A model generated the notes under the pieces. That model was not told where the DNA came from. It was given only the letters and a program-made list of their open reading frames with translations, and did no database searches. DNA of 60,531 nt from Bacteroidia bacterium (GTDB lineage: Bacteria; Bacteroidota; Bacteroidia; Chitinophagales; UBA2359): positions 1-60,531 of the forward strand of contig JAUHXA010000045.1 in the NCBI GenBank assembly GCA_030427245.1, given 5' to 3'. Of this stretch, positions 8,037 through 15,672 are shown piece after piece. Position 1 is the stretch's first letter; each line of letters begins with the position of its first letter. The translations under genes were made by a program, and so were the position numbers.

Positions 8037-9241
8037 ACTTAGTCGAAAAACATATCATCCGAAAAGGACACAAGTGGTTTAGACTGTGTGATGAAATTTG
8101 CTTTCTTTGCAAAAACCTCTACAACTTCGTTCTTTATGAAAATCGGCAACACTATATCGCCACAGGAAAAATTTACTCTATGAAGGAGTTTTTCAAAATG
8201 TTGCGAAAAACCAATCAGCCCGATTTTAGAGCGTTGCCCAGTCAAGTAGCCAAGGAAGTGGTTCGGCTTCACTACAAAAACTGGTTGTCCTTTTTTGCTG
8301 CCATGAAAAGCTACGGAAAAGACCTCTCCAAATTTACAGGCAGACCTCGACTTCCTAAATACAAAAAACGAAATAAAGACACCAAATACGGCAGATTCAT
8401 CGCTTGTTATTATTTTCCCGAAGCCATCAGCCGAAAAGCTATGCGAGCAGGAATTATCAAACTGACATCCATTGGTATTCAGATAGATAGCCGAGGCAGA
8501 AAGGTCAAGATGGTTCGTATTGTCCCTAAGTATGGTCGGTATATCATTGAAGTGGTCTATGAAGTAGAAATCCCGCCAATTCAAACAACCAATCACAAAG
8601 AAGCTGCCATTGACTTAGGTGTCAATAATTTAGCGACTGTAGTTTTCAACACAGGAGACTCTCCTATGATAGTCAATGGCAGACCCTTGAAGTCTATTAA
8701 TCAATACTTCAACAAAACAAAAGCCAAATTGATGTCTTATGTGGGGGGCAAAGCACACTCCAAAAGACTTGAAAAATTACACCACAATAGAGACAACAAA
8801 GTAAGTGATTATTTGCACAAACACAGCACTTTACTGATGAACTATCTCGCTTCAAAAGAGATTACCAAAGTCTATGTTGGTAAGAATCAAGGATGGAAGC
8901 AAAGCATCAAAATTGGCAAACGCAATAATCAAAATTTTGTAAGCATCCCTTTTGACAAATTTATTCAGATGCTCATTTACAAAGGTAAAATGAAGGGGAT
9001 TGAAGTAGTTTGTATGGAAGAAAGTTATACTTCTAAATGCAGTTGTTTGGATGGAGAATCTGTCAGAAAACATCTGTTTTACAAAGGCAAGCGCATCAAA
9101 CGAGGTTTGTTTCGGTCAAACAAAGGCATCCTTATCAATGCGGATGTAAATGCAGCTTATAATATAGGTAGAAAAAGTAATCCTGAATTTCTTGACAGGA
9201 TAGAGGCACTGCCGTTAGTGCCATGTAGGTTAGTAGCCTAA
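8033..9241 (+). CDS. tnpB: TnpB, IS607-associated RNA-guided nuclease
   Basis: A 402-residue TnpB. Proteins of this family bind an omega RNA made from the element's right end and cut DNA matching the guide. The RuvC-like Asp194 (AAIDLGVNNLA) and Asp371 (NADVNAAYNI) are present. At the usual RuvC-II glutamate position the protein has VYVGKNQGW, and the nearest acidic candidates are Glu329/Glu330 in MEESYTSK, suggesting a rearranged catalytic site. The zinc-finger region has only a single C-S-C (residues 336-338) and no second cysteine pair. Its 3' coding end overlaps three hairpins that probably belong to the omega RNA. It is full length and appears intact. Confidence 0.92.
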   Translation: MNLVEKHIIRKGHKWFRLCDEICFLCKNLYNFVLYENRQHYIATGKIYSMKEFFKMLRKTNQPDFRALPSQVAKEVVRLHYKNWLSFFAAMKSYGKDLSKFTGRPRLPKYKKRNKDTKYGRFIACYYFPEAISRKAMRAGIIKLTSIGIQIDSRGRKVKMVRIVPKYGRYIIEVVYEVEIPPIQTTNHKEAAIDLGVNNLATVVFNTGDSPMIVNGRPLKSINQYFNKTKAKLMSYVGGKAHSKRLEKLHHNRDNKVSDYLHKHSTLLMNYLASKEITKVYVGKNQGWKQSIKIGKRNNQNFVSIPFDKFIQMLIYKGKMKGIEVVCMEESYTSKCSCLDGESVRKHLFYKGKRIKRGLFRSNKGILINADVNAAYNIGRKSNPEFLDRIEALPLVPCRLVA

Positions 9242-9270
9242 CGAAAATAAAATACTATATTTTTTAGAAC
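9100..9270 (+). ncRNA. Probable omega RNA (reRNA) of TnpB
   Basis: The last 60 bases of tnpB hold three successive hairpins: TCCTG/CAGGA (9181-9185 with 9196-9200), GGCACT/AGTGCC (9205-9210 with 9217-9222) and TAGGT/GCCTA (9226-9230 with 9236-9240). They are followed by an A/T-rich tail to the element boundary. By analogy with characterised TnpB systems the transcript would continue into the host flank, so the guide would begin at about 9273 in the interrupted gene. The 5' limit given is approximate, and no expression evidence is available. Confidence 0.6.
9247..9270. repeat. Right-end motif of the IS607 element
   Basis: ATAAAATACTATATTTTTTA is close to the left-end motif at 7445-7466 (ATAAAATACAGTATTTTTGA), and its reverse complement resembles AAAAAATAGTATT at 7427-7439. 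It lies immediately left of the GGT junction. It is probably a recombinase recognition sequence and may also be the 3' scaffold boundary of the omega RNA. Confidence 0.55.
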
Positions 9271-9273
9271 GGT

Positions 9274-10363
9274 TTACGAATTGTACACAGGTTTATTAGA
9301 GGTGTTGACTTGGAAGCGAAGATTGTTGTTGGTGCGTTTGGGCAATGAAAAAAGTAAGGAGGCAGTAACGGAGATTTTGAAGGAAGAAAAGGAAGTATTG
9401 AAGCAGTTGACAGATTTAAATGAATATTGGTCTATCACCTATCATGTCATTGACCTTTTTCAAGATGAAACGAAAAGGATGGCTACGGAGAATCATCCTT
9501 TGCTGAACACACCTCCCGAACCGAATCAAATTCATGCAGTGACTTTACACTATCACATTCTGTATGTGTGGAATATATTGAATGGAAAAGGCGAGCAGGC
9601 AGCAAAATATTTGGAGCGCTTGATTGAATTGTTGGAAAAACGACCTGAAAGGATACAAGACGAACCAAATGCCTATATGACCGCTTTGGGTAATAAAATT
9701 GGGATGCTGCTGCAAACCCGTCAATTGGAGGAAGTGCCGAGTTTGATTCGCAAAATTCGGAATGTACCAACTGACTTCAATATCAAAAACAAACAAAAAA
9801 TCAGCTTAAAGCTTTTGCTGCGTACCTACAATATTGAGCTGGAACTGTACCGAGATTCGGGACAATACGAGAAGGGCGTGGCATTGATTGAAGAAGTGAA
9901 AACCCTGATTCACAGGGAATACAAAAATATTTCGGAGGAGTATATTTTGCAGTTTTACTACCAATTTGCCTACATCTATTTCATGCAAAAGGACTACTCA
10001 AAGGCTTTGGATTGGCTGAACCGTTTGGTGAACGAATCGTTTGAGGACAGTCGAATGGATTTGCAGATTTATGCTCGACTCTTGGTATTGATGATTCATT
10101 TAGAATTGGACAACATCATCGTATTGAAGTATGCAATTGCAGCGTATCGGCGTTTTTTGAAAAAAAGGCGAAAACTGGAGGTCTTTGAAAAGATACTATT
10201 GCGCTTTTTTAGCAAAATTTGCATGGCTTTATCCTATGAACATCCTGCAATGTTTCGACAACTGTATGCGGATTTGTTTGATAGTGAGGAGGAGATTTTG
10301 ACTAGGGATCATTTGGATTACTTGGATTTTCGTGCTTGGATTGAAGGGCATTTGGAGAAGTAG
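9274..10363 (+). pseudogene. 3' part of the IS607-interrupted gene
   Basis: Carries the remaining 363 codons of the gene that starts at 7035. An in-frame TTG at 9281 could at best start a truncated 360-residue protein. The product is rich in helical repeats such as YFMQKDYSKALDWLNRLV, resembling TPR units, with no membrane segment. The reading frame is undamaged from the junction to the stop, so the insertion appears recent or the gene recoverable by precise excision. An inverted repeat and then a terminator hairpin follow. Confidence 0.85.
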
Positions 10364-10376
10364 GATGAGAAATTAG

Positions 10377-10448
10377 ACTTTTGAAGTTCATTTTTGAAGT
10401 GAAGAACTATCTGAAAATCAAACACTAAAAAAGATAAACTTCAAAAGT
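10377..10448. repeat. Inverted repeat after the disrupted gene
   Basis: ACTTTTGAAGTT (10377-10388) is the perfect reverse complement of AACTTCAAAAGT (10437-10448), separated by 48 bases. It starts 13 bases past the stop codon. It may help stop transcription or stabilise the 3' end. Confidence 0.5.
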
Positions 10449-10471
10449 TTCTGATTACCATAATAAAAATG

Positions 10472-10501
10472 TCCCTTCTCTTAAAAAAATAAGAAAAGGG
10501 A
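10472..10501. terminator. Bidirectional terminator between the disrupted gene and ribB
   Basis: TCCCTTCTCTTA (10472-10483) pairs with TAAGAAAAGGGA (10490-10501) with one mismatch and a six-base A loop. It is flanked by A-rich sequence on the left (T run for minus-strand transcripts) and TATTTTT on the right. It lies between convergent genes. Confidence 0.7.
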
Positions 10502-10576
10502 TAACATATTTTTGTAATTGTTTGATAGTAAAAACCCTATGTCTCTGTGTTCAATAAAACTACCCAAATACTTGCA

Positions 10577-11776
10577 TTAAGCCACCTTAGGACTATCTCC
10601 CTTATCTCCTTCCGATTTTCCGCCCAAAGGTACATTTTCGACAATCTCCAAACCGTAGCCAATCAATCCGATTCTACGCTTAGGACTATTGGTCAAAAAG
10701 CGCATTTTGTGTATGTTCAAATCCCTAAGTATTTGTGCACCAATGCCATAATCTCGCTGCCCTAAAGCATCCTTTGAAGGAGTTTGTTTGCTCATGCCAT
10801 CTTCATCTTGGCTTTTCAAGAAATTCAAAAAATCGTCTTCCACACTTTGGTGATTCATATACAAAACCAATCCCTTACCTTCCTCAGACACTCGTTTCAT
10901 AGCTAAATGTAGCGGGCTTTCTATACCATATTGAAGCGAATCCAAGACGTTTTTACCCAAAGCCGAAGAGTGAATTCTAAGTAAAACGGCTTCATCGGAC
11001 TGCCAACTTCCTTTTACAAAAGCCAAATGAATATTGCTCGGTTCTTCTTTTTCGGTAAATACAATCAAATCAAAATCACCATAACGGGTATTGATTTTTT
11101 TGTGTACTTCTCTTTTAATCAAACGGTCTTTTACCAAACGATAGGAAATCAAATCTTCAATAGAAATGATTTTCAAGTCAAAACGTTTTGCGATTTCCTG
11201 CAATTCGGACATACGAGCCATCGTGCCATCAGGATTCATGATTTCGACCAAGACCCCTGCAGGTTCCATACCCGCCAATCTTGCCAAGTCTATCGTAGCC
11301 TCAGTATGTCCTGCCCGTCGAAGTACTCCTCCTCTTTTCGCTTTCAATGGAAAAATATGACCTGGTTTACCCAACTGTTCTGGCTTGGTATTTGGGTCTA
11401 TAAGAGCTTGAACGGTTTTGGCTCTATCCGTTGCCGAAATACCTGTGGTACAACCATTTCCAATCAAATCAATCGAAACTGTGAACGGTGTTCCATGTGA
11501 AGTTGTATTGTTCTGCACCATCATCTGCAATTGAAGCTCATCACAGCGGTCTTCCAACAAAGGCGCACAAATCAAACCCCGTCCATAAGTCGCCATGAAA
11601 TTGATGATTTCAGGCGTAACATTTTGAGCTGCCGTAATGAAATCACCTTCGTTTTCACGGTCTTCGTCATCTACTACAATGACCAGTTTTCCCGCTTTGA
11701 TATCGGCTATCGCCTCTTCAATCGTATTAAGTTGGTACGTTTTAGGTTCAGTTTCGTTTGGTAGGTTTCCAGACAT
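10577..11776 (-). CDS. ribB: 3,4-dihydroxy-2-butanone-4-phosphate synthase with a degenerate GTP cyclohydrolase II domain
   Basis: Makes 3,4-dihydroxy-2-butanone 4-phosphate from ribulose 5-phosphate for riboflavin synthesis. The N-terminal half is a complete RibB: DDEDRENEGDF at residues 36-46, the GRGLICAPL segment, HGTPFTVSID, and RAGHTEATIDL. The C-terminal half aligns with GTP cyclohydrolase II, but the zinc-binding Cys motif is replaced by HSSALGKNVLDSLQYG and the catalytic RQEGRG-type segment by YMNHQSVEDD, so it should not hydrolyse GTP. Such RibB fusions with an inactive second domain are known, and similar proteins occur in other Bacteroidota. The start overlaps the upstream glycosyltransferase gene by 29 bases, implying co-transcription. 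No FMN riboswitch is seen. Confidence 0.9.
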   Translation of the reverse strand: MSGNLPNETEPKTYQLNTIEEAIADIKAGKLVIVVDDEDRENEGDFITAAQNVTPEIINFMATYGRGLICAPLLEDRCDELQLQMMVQNNTTSHGTPFTVSIDLIGNGCTTGISATDRAKTVQALIDPNTKPEQLGKPGHIFPLKAKRGGVLRRAGHTEATIDLARLAGMEPAGVLVEIMNPDGTMARMSELQEIAKRFDLKIISIEDLISYRLVKDRLIKREVHKKINTRYGDFDLIVFTEKEEPSNIHLAFVKGSWQSDEAVLLRIHSSALGKNVLDSLQYGIESPLHLAMKRVSEEGKGLVLYMNHQSVEDDFLNFLKSQDEDGMSKQTPSKDALGQRDYGIGAQILRDLNIHKMRFLTNSPKRRIGLIGYGLEIVENVPLGGKSEGDKGDSPKVA

Positions 11777-12941
11777 TGCTATTTATTCCTTTTATATAAT
11801 TAAAAAATCCTAACAATAGTGCAATGTTCATCAATTGAAAATAGGTGATGAATCGCAGTATTTTGGAGTGAATATGTATTTTCTTCAATAGATAGTCCAA
11901 CAAAGGGATGCCACACATTGCCACTTGTAAGCATAACATCAGCGCATAGAAATGGTTTTGTAAGGACAATAACAAGCTGCTAACGAAGGCAATCAACATT
12001 AAAAAAGGGCCCAACCATCGCAGTACTTTGTGTGACCAAAAACAAAACGCAACTTTTCCTTCCCTCGGATGTGTCATTGCTGCAAAGGTCGCTAAGTTTT
12101 GAAAATTTCCCGCCGAAATGCGTTTTTTGCGTCGAAACTCTTCCAAAATATCATCCGACACATCTTCATAGCAGATTGCAGCAGGTTCTTTGATAGACAA
12201 GGTTTGTTTTTCTATAGCTTTGAGAGTGAGGTAAAAATCATCTACAATAAAATTTTCGGGTACTCGCTCAAACAAATCGGCACGCAAAGCATAAGCCGCC
12301 CCAAATGCCCCCATCATACAACCGCCCCATATTCCCTCCAAATACTTCACACTGTTCTCTCGCTGAATGTACCATTTCTCCTGAAAAGAAATACCCGCAT
12401 CCTTGACTCCCAAATTCAAAATATTGGCAGCCACAACACCCATTTTGGCATTTTTGTAATGTTTGGCAAGCTCATAAAAGGTCGTTGGAGTGAAAAATAC
12501 ATTGGCATCGGTTAAAATCAACACATCATCGGGCTGCAATTTTCCTTCAATAAAACCATACAATTGATTGACAATCCGAATCTTTCCGCTTCTTCCTTCA
12601 AAGTTGTGCCAATTCAAGTTTGTATATTTCTCTGCAAATTGGGTGAGAACTTCATTTGTTGCATCCGTGGAATTATCTGAACCTATCCAAACCTCGACTT
12701 TGTGTGAAGGATAATCACCTTCAAAAATACTTTGGAGCTTTTTTTCGATGACCTTTTCTTCATTGTAAGCCGCCATCAACACATACAGTTTCGGCCATGC
12801 TTCTTTTTCATCCTTTTCATACACCTCTTGATTGTTCTCTTCTCCTCTTGTAAACCAACGCAATAGCACAGGATACAATACATAAGAATGAAAGAGCGCA
12901 TAAACCGCCAACCAAAAAATTATTTGCAGGAATAGGGTCAT
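11748..12941 (-). CDS. Family 2 glycosyltransferase, membrane-associated
   Basis: A 397-residue processive-type GT2 enzyme. It has an N-terminal membrane segment (residues 1-25), a GT-A core with MAAYNEEKVIEKKL, GSDNSTDAT and LTDANVFF (the acidic metal-binding motif), a conserved VDDFYLTLKA / EDVSDDILEEFRRKKR region corresponding to the acceptor-site and QxxRW-like motifs, and three or four C-terminal membrane segments. It probably transfers a sugar from a nucleotide donor to a lipid or polysaccharide at the inner membrane; donor and product are unknown. It is the first gene of a two-gene unit with ribB, and its last nine codons overlap the ribB start. Confidence 0.85.
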   Translation of the reverse strand: MTLFLQIIFWLAVYALFHSYVLYPVLLRWFTRGEENNQEVYEKDEKEAWPKLYVLMAAYNEEKVIEKKLQSIFEGDYPSHKVEVWIGSDNSTDATNEVLTQFAEKYTNLNWHNFEGRSGKIRIVNQLYGFIEGKLQPDDVLILTDANVFFTPTTFYELAKHYKNAKMGVVAANILNLGVKDAGISFQEKWYIQRENSVKYLEGIWGGCMMGAFGAAYALRADLFERVPENFIVDDFYLTLKAIEKQTLSIKEPAAICYEDVSDDILEEFRRKKRISAGNFQNLATFAAMTHPREGKVAFCFWSHKVLRWLGPFLMLIAFVSSLLLSLQNHFYALMLCLQVAMCGIPLLDYLLKKIHIHSKILRFITYFQLMNIALLLGFFNYIKGINSNVWKPTKRN

Positions 12942-12965
12942 TTAGTTGATGAATATTATTTGCTG

Positions 12966-12973
12966 CAAAGGTA
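12966..12973 (-). promoter_or_regulatory. Candidate promoter box for the glycosyltransferase-ribB unit
   Basis: On the minus strand this reads TACCTTTG, matching TAnnTTTG, about 25 bases before the glycosyltransferase start. A -33 TTG is not evident at standard spacing. A rightward box lies 53 bases away. Confidence 0.4.
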
Positions 12974-13025
12974 AGTTTATTTGTTGCGAGAAAAAATGAA
13001 TACGAAAGATGTGAAGCGGTTTTTC

Positions 13026-13033
13026 TATCTTTG
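13026..13033 (+). promoter_or_regulatory. Candidate promoter box for the lipoprotein gene
   Basis: TATCTTTG fits the Bacteroidota -7 consensus and stands 22 bases before the TTG start at 13056. No -33 TTG is found at the normal spacing. Confidence 0.4.
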
Positions 13034-13055
13034 AATACAAAATATTCTACTTCAA

Positions 13056-13625
13056 TTGATACCTACTAAATCACACTTTGCAATTCTACTTTTCATTGTT
13101 GCTTTCTTCCTAACAGGTTGTATGAGCGATGTAGAGAAACTGCAAAGTACGATTACACGAAATCCACCACAAATTGGAACAGACAATCGCATCATAGAAT
13201 TCTTAGCCGACCTCAAACAAAACGATTTCACCATTTGTAGAGAGATTTATTGTATTCCACAAGAACTACAATCTCAAATATTTGAATATGAACGAAAGTG
13301 GAGGACAGATTCGCTCAACCAATCTACTATACCGTTTACTAAAGATTATTTCAGTGAAATATACACCTTCGATTACCCTGATTGGAATCCAAGTTGCATC
13401 GTATCAGAACATGAACCTTCTGGTTTGATAATTTTCGCAATTATCAGCGATAACTATATTGGATTAAGTTTTAAGCATGGTGGTTTTGTAGTTTCGGAAT
13501 TCTTCAAGGTTTTTGTCATTGAAGAAGGTTCATTAATTGACCATTGGAATTGTTGGATTGAATCTTCTAAATTGGAGGATTTGGTTTCAGAATTGATAAA
13601 AGCAGATTTAAAGGTATTGAAGTAG
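13056..13625 (+). CDS. Hypothetical lipoprotein
   Basis: A 189-residue protein with a lipoprotein signal: hydrophobic residues 8-20 followed by LTGC, so Cys22 would be lipidated and the protein anchored in an outer or inner membrane leaflet. No known domain is recognised in the mature part, which has several aromatic residues and four scattered cysteines. There is no ATG before the signal peptide; TTG 13056 is the best start, placed 22 bases after a TATCTTTG promoter box. Probably monocistronic. Confidence 0.65.
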   Translation: MIPTKSHFAILLFIVAFFLTGCMSDVEKLQSTITRNPPQIGTDNRIIEFLADLKQNDFTICREIYCIPQELQSQIFEYERKWRTDSLNQSTIPFTKDYFSEIYTFDYPDWNPSCIVSEHEPSGLIIFAIISDNYIGLSFKHGGFVVSEFFKVFVIEEGSLIDHWNCWIESSKLEDLVSELIKADLKVLK

Positions 13626-13686
13626 ATAACGATTGTATTAATTTAGTTTTAGCTATTTTTGTAACTGACTTACAAATTTTGATTAA

Positions 13687-13836
13687 AAAATCTATGATTA
13701 TAAATTTTTCGATAAAAAACCTCATCAAAAAACAGCCATAGAAAATGCCGAAAAATTAGGCGATTTTGACTTTCAAGAACCCGAATCTGCAAAAGCCGAG
13801 ATTTACAAAATATTTGAGATTCTCGACATTCAATAA
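13687..13836 (+). pseudogene. Short coding remnant without a start
   Basis: Forty-nine sense-looking codons, preceded in frame by a stop at 13684 and lacking any ATG, end in TAA at 13834-13836. The peptide (YDYKFFDKKPHQKTAIENAE followed by KLGDFDFQEPESAKAEIYKI) is hydrophilic, helix-prone and protein-like, unlike random frames in this A/T-rich DNA. It looks like the C-terminal end of a gene whose 5' part has been deleted. The parent family is not recognised. Confidence 0.45.
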
Positions 13837-13856
13837 CTCTTCAAAACCTCTAAAAC

Positions 13857-14462
13857 ATGCCCTTCAAAAGCACCGAAATACGTTGGTTCTCTTCCAATCG
13901 AGAAACATTGTGGAATATTTACAAAAGCCTCCCTGAACAAGGTGAAGGAATGAGAGAATCCGACCGAACAGACTATTACCTTCTATCTGACACCTTTCAT
14001 ACAGGTGTGAAAATACGGCAGGGAAACCACGAAATCAAGGTCAAATATCGGGAAGACGAACCTCAAAAATATGGAGTCGTCGAACATTGGCAAAAATGGA
14101 GTACCAGCGAATCACAAAACATTCTCAATTCGGTTGATTCTCAACTATTGGAGGATTGGGTAGCGATTGAAAAGAAACGCTTCAAGAAAAAATACGAAAT
14201 CCTAAGCTTCAATGAAGTACATCCGACCAACAAGGAGTTTTTGGAGGAAGGGTGTGGAGTTGAATTTACCGAACTGAAAATAGGTACAGCTCAACAAATT
14301 GTTTATACCTTTGGGATTGAAGCTTTTGGAACTGACAAAGATAGCCGAGATAATTTTTTGGCAGTGATGGATTATTTGAAATTGGATTTATCTGTTTTGA
14401 AGCAATTCGATTCTTTCGGTTATCCTGAGTTTTTGAGCAAAACAAGAAACAACAATTTATGA
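13857..14462 (+). CDS. Hypothetical protein, possibly CYTH-like
   Basis: A 201-residue cytoplasmic protein of unknown function. The pattern STEIRWF near the N terminus, RTDYYLLSD, VKIRQGNHEIKVKYRED and an alternating charged core are reminiscent of the CYTH (triphosphate tunnel) fold, but the ExExK signature is not intact, so this is only a suggestion. The TGA stop overlaps the ATG of the downstream methyltransferase by four bases, indicating translational coupling and a possible shared role. Confidence 0.6.
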   Translation: MPFKSTEIRWFSSNRETLWNIYKSLPEQGEGMRESDRTDYYLLSDTFHTGVKIRQGNHEIKVKYREDEPQKYGVVEHWQKWSTSESQNILNSVDSQLLEDWVAIEKKRFKKKYEILSFNEVHPTNKEFLEEGCGVEFTELKIGTAQQIVYTFGIEAFGTDKDSRDNFLAVMDYLKLDLSVLKQFDSFGYPEFLSKTRNNNL

Positions 14463-15640
14463 CCAATCCCCAACTTGAAGAAATACTTTCCTCTACCCTA
14501 ATGAGTCTCGTCAACAACACCTTTGTCAAACTCTCCTTAGGCAACTACAAAGGCGAAGAGTCCGACCTCAAAAACATTCGAGTCAAACGAACCCTTATCA
14601 AGCGAAAGGACAAACTGAGTTTTACTTATCGCTTCAAAACAAGGGATATGGTGAAAAACTACGATTTTGAAGAAGGAATAGAATTGATTGGTGAAGTAGT
14701 CGCCTTCAAAGGTTTTCGAGTAATGACCCTTTTCACATTAGAATTTGACTTGCAATTGACCTGCAACAACAAAGGAAAATGGGCATTGAGAAAACAAAAA
14801 CCCACTGCTTCTAGCCTGCCTTCGTTGGCTCACGACCGCCAAAAAAACCGAAAAATTGAAGCCTCTAATAAGCCTTACCTTCAAGCCCTTAGAATCACGG
14901 ATGCTTCTGGAAAAGTCTATAAAGCGGCTCAAAACAAATACAAACAAATCAATCACTATATCGAAATTTTGAGTAGTCTATTGAAGGAACTGCCTCAAAG
15001 TGAGCTGATAAACGTGGTCGACATGGGTGCAGGTAAGGGGTATTTGACTTTTGCTTTGTACGATTACCTCAACAACGTTTTGAAAAAAAAGGCAAAAGTT
15101 ACAGGCGTTGAGTTCCGCAAGGATTTGGTGGACTTGTGCAACGAGATTGCAGCGGCATCAGGCTTTGAACAACTGACCTTTGAAGAAGGAACGATTGAAG
15201 AGTATCAAACTCCCTCTATTGATGTGTTGATTGCCCTTCATGCTTGTGATACGGCTACAGACGATGCAATTATCAAAGGAATTGAAGGAGATGCGGATTT
15301 AATAGTCGTTGCGCCTTGTTGTCACAAGCAGATTCGGAGGGAAATGGAAAAAACCAAAGTCCAAAATAAGGTGGATTTTTTGACCCAATATGGCATCTTT
15401 TTGGAGCGACAAGCAGAGATGGTAACGGATGGTATTAGAGCCTTAATTCTGAATTATTTTGGTTATTCGACCAAGGTATTTGAGTTCGTTTCGGATGCTC
15501 ATACGCCTAAAAATGTGCTGGTGGTTGGGGTGAAAAAACGACAGCCCAACATTGATAAAGAGGCCATTTTGAAGAAGATTGCAGAAACAAAGGCGTTTTT
15601 TGGGATTGGAGAGCATTATTTAGAACGAGTGATAAAGTAG
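14459..15640 (+). CDS. Class I SAM-dependent methyltransferase
   Basis: A 393-residue protein with an N-terminal accessory region (residues 1-150) and a Rossmann methyltransferase domain. VVDMGAGKGYLTFAL is the SAM-binding glycine loop, VTGVEFRKDLVD the following acidic strand, and LIALHACDTATDDAI and VVAPCCHKQIRREM are typical of the GSTCD/METTL25-like branch with its conserved Pro-Cys-Cys. A nucleic-acid or protein substrate is likely but not shown. It overlaps the preceding gene by four bases (ATGA). No defects are seen. Confidence 0.8.
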   Translation: MTNPQLEEILSSTLMSLVNNTFVKLSLGNYKGEESDLKNIRVKRTLIKRKDKLSFTYRFKTRDMVKNYDFEEGIELIGEVVAFKGFRVMTLFTLEFDLQLTCNNKGKWALRKQKPTASSLPSLAHDRQKNRKIEASNKPYLQALRITDASGKVYKAAQNKYKQINHYIEILSSLLKELPQSELINVVDMGAGKGYLTFALYDYLNNVLKKKAKVTGVEFRKDLVDLCNEIAAASGFEQLTFEEGTIEEYQTPSIDVLIALHACDTATDDAIIKGIEGDADLIVVAPCCHKQIRREMEKTKVQNKVDFLTQYGIFLERQAEMVTDGIRALILNYFGYSTKVFEFVSDAHTPKNVLVVGVKKRQPNIDKEAILKKIAETKAFFGIGEHYLERVIK

Positions 15641-15672
15641 AATACCCTCAAAGCAAACTTTGATAGAGAGAA

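Larger units (their letters stand above)
7410..9271 (+). mobile_element. IS607-family insertion sequence (tnpA serine recombinase plus tnpB)
   Basis: An insertion of about 1862 bp holding two overlapping genes in the usual IS607 order. Its boundaries are deduced from the split host gene: the left junction reads gcgagGGTaaa and the right junction acGGTttacg, so GGT (core GG) is shared and only one copy belongs to the uninterrupted site. There are no classical terminal inverted repeats and no longer target duplication, as expected for IS607. Both ends carry a similar 22-24 bp palindromic motif. The element is intact by reading frame and points in the same direction as the host gene. Confidence 0.9.

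Noticed and set aside
11777-11810. FMN riboswitch before ribB
   Set aside because: The ribB start lies inside the upstream glycosyltransferase coding end, leaving no leader, and no RFN element motifs are seen.
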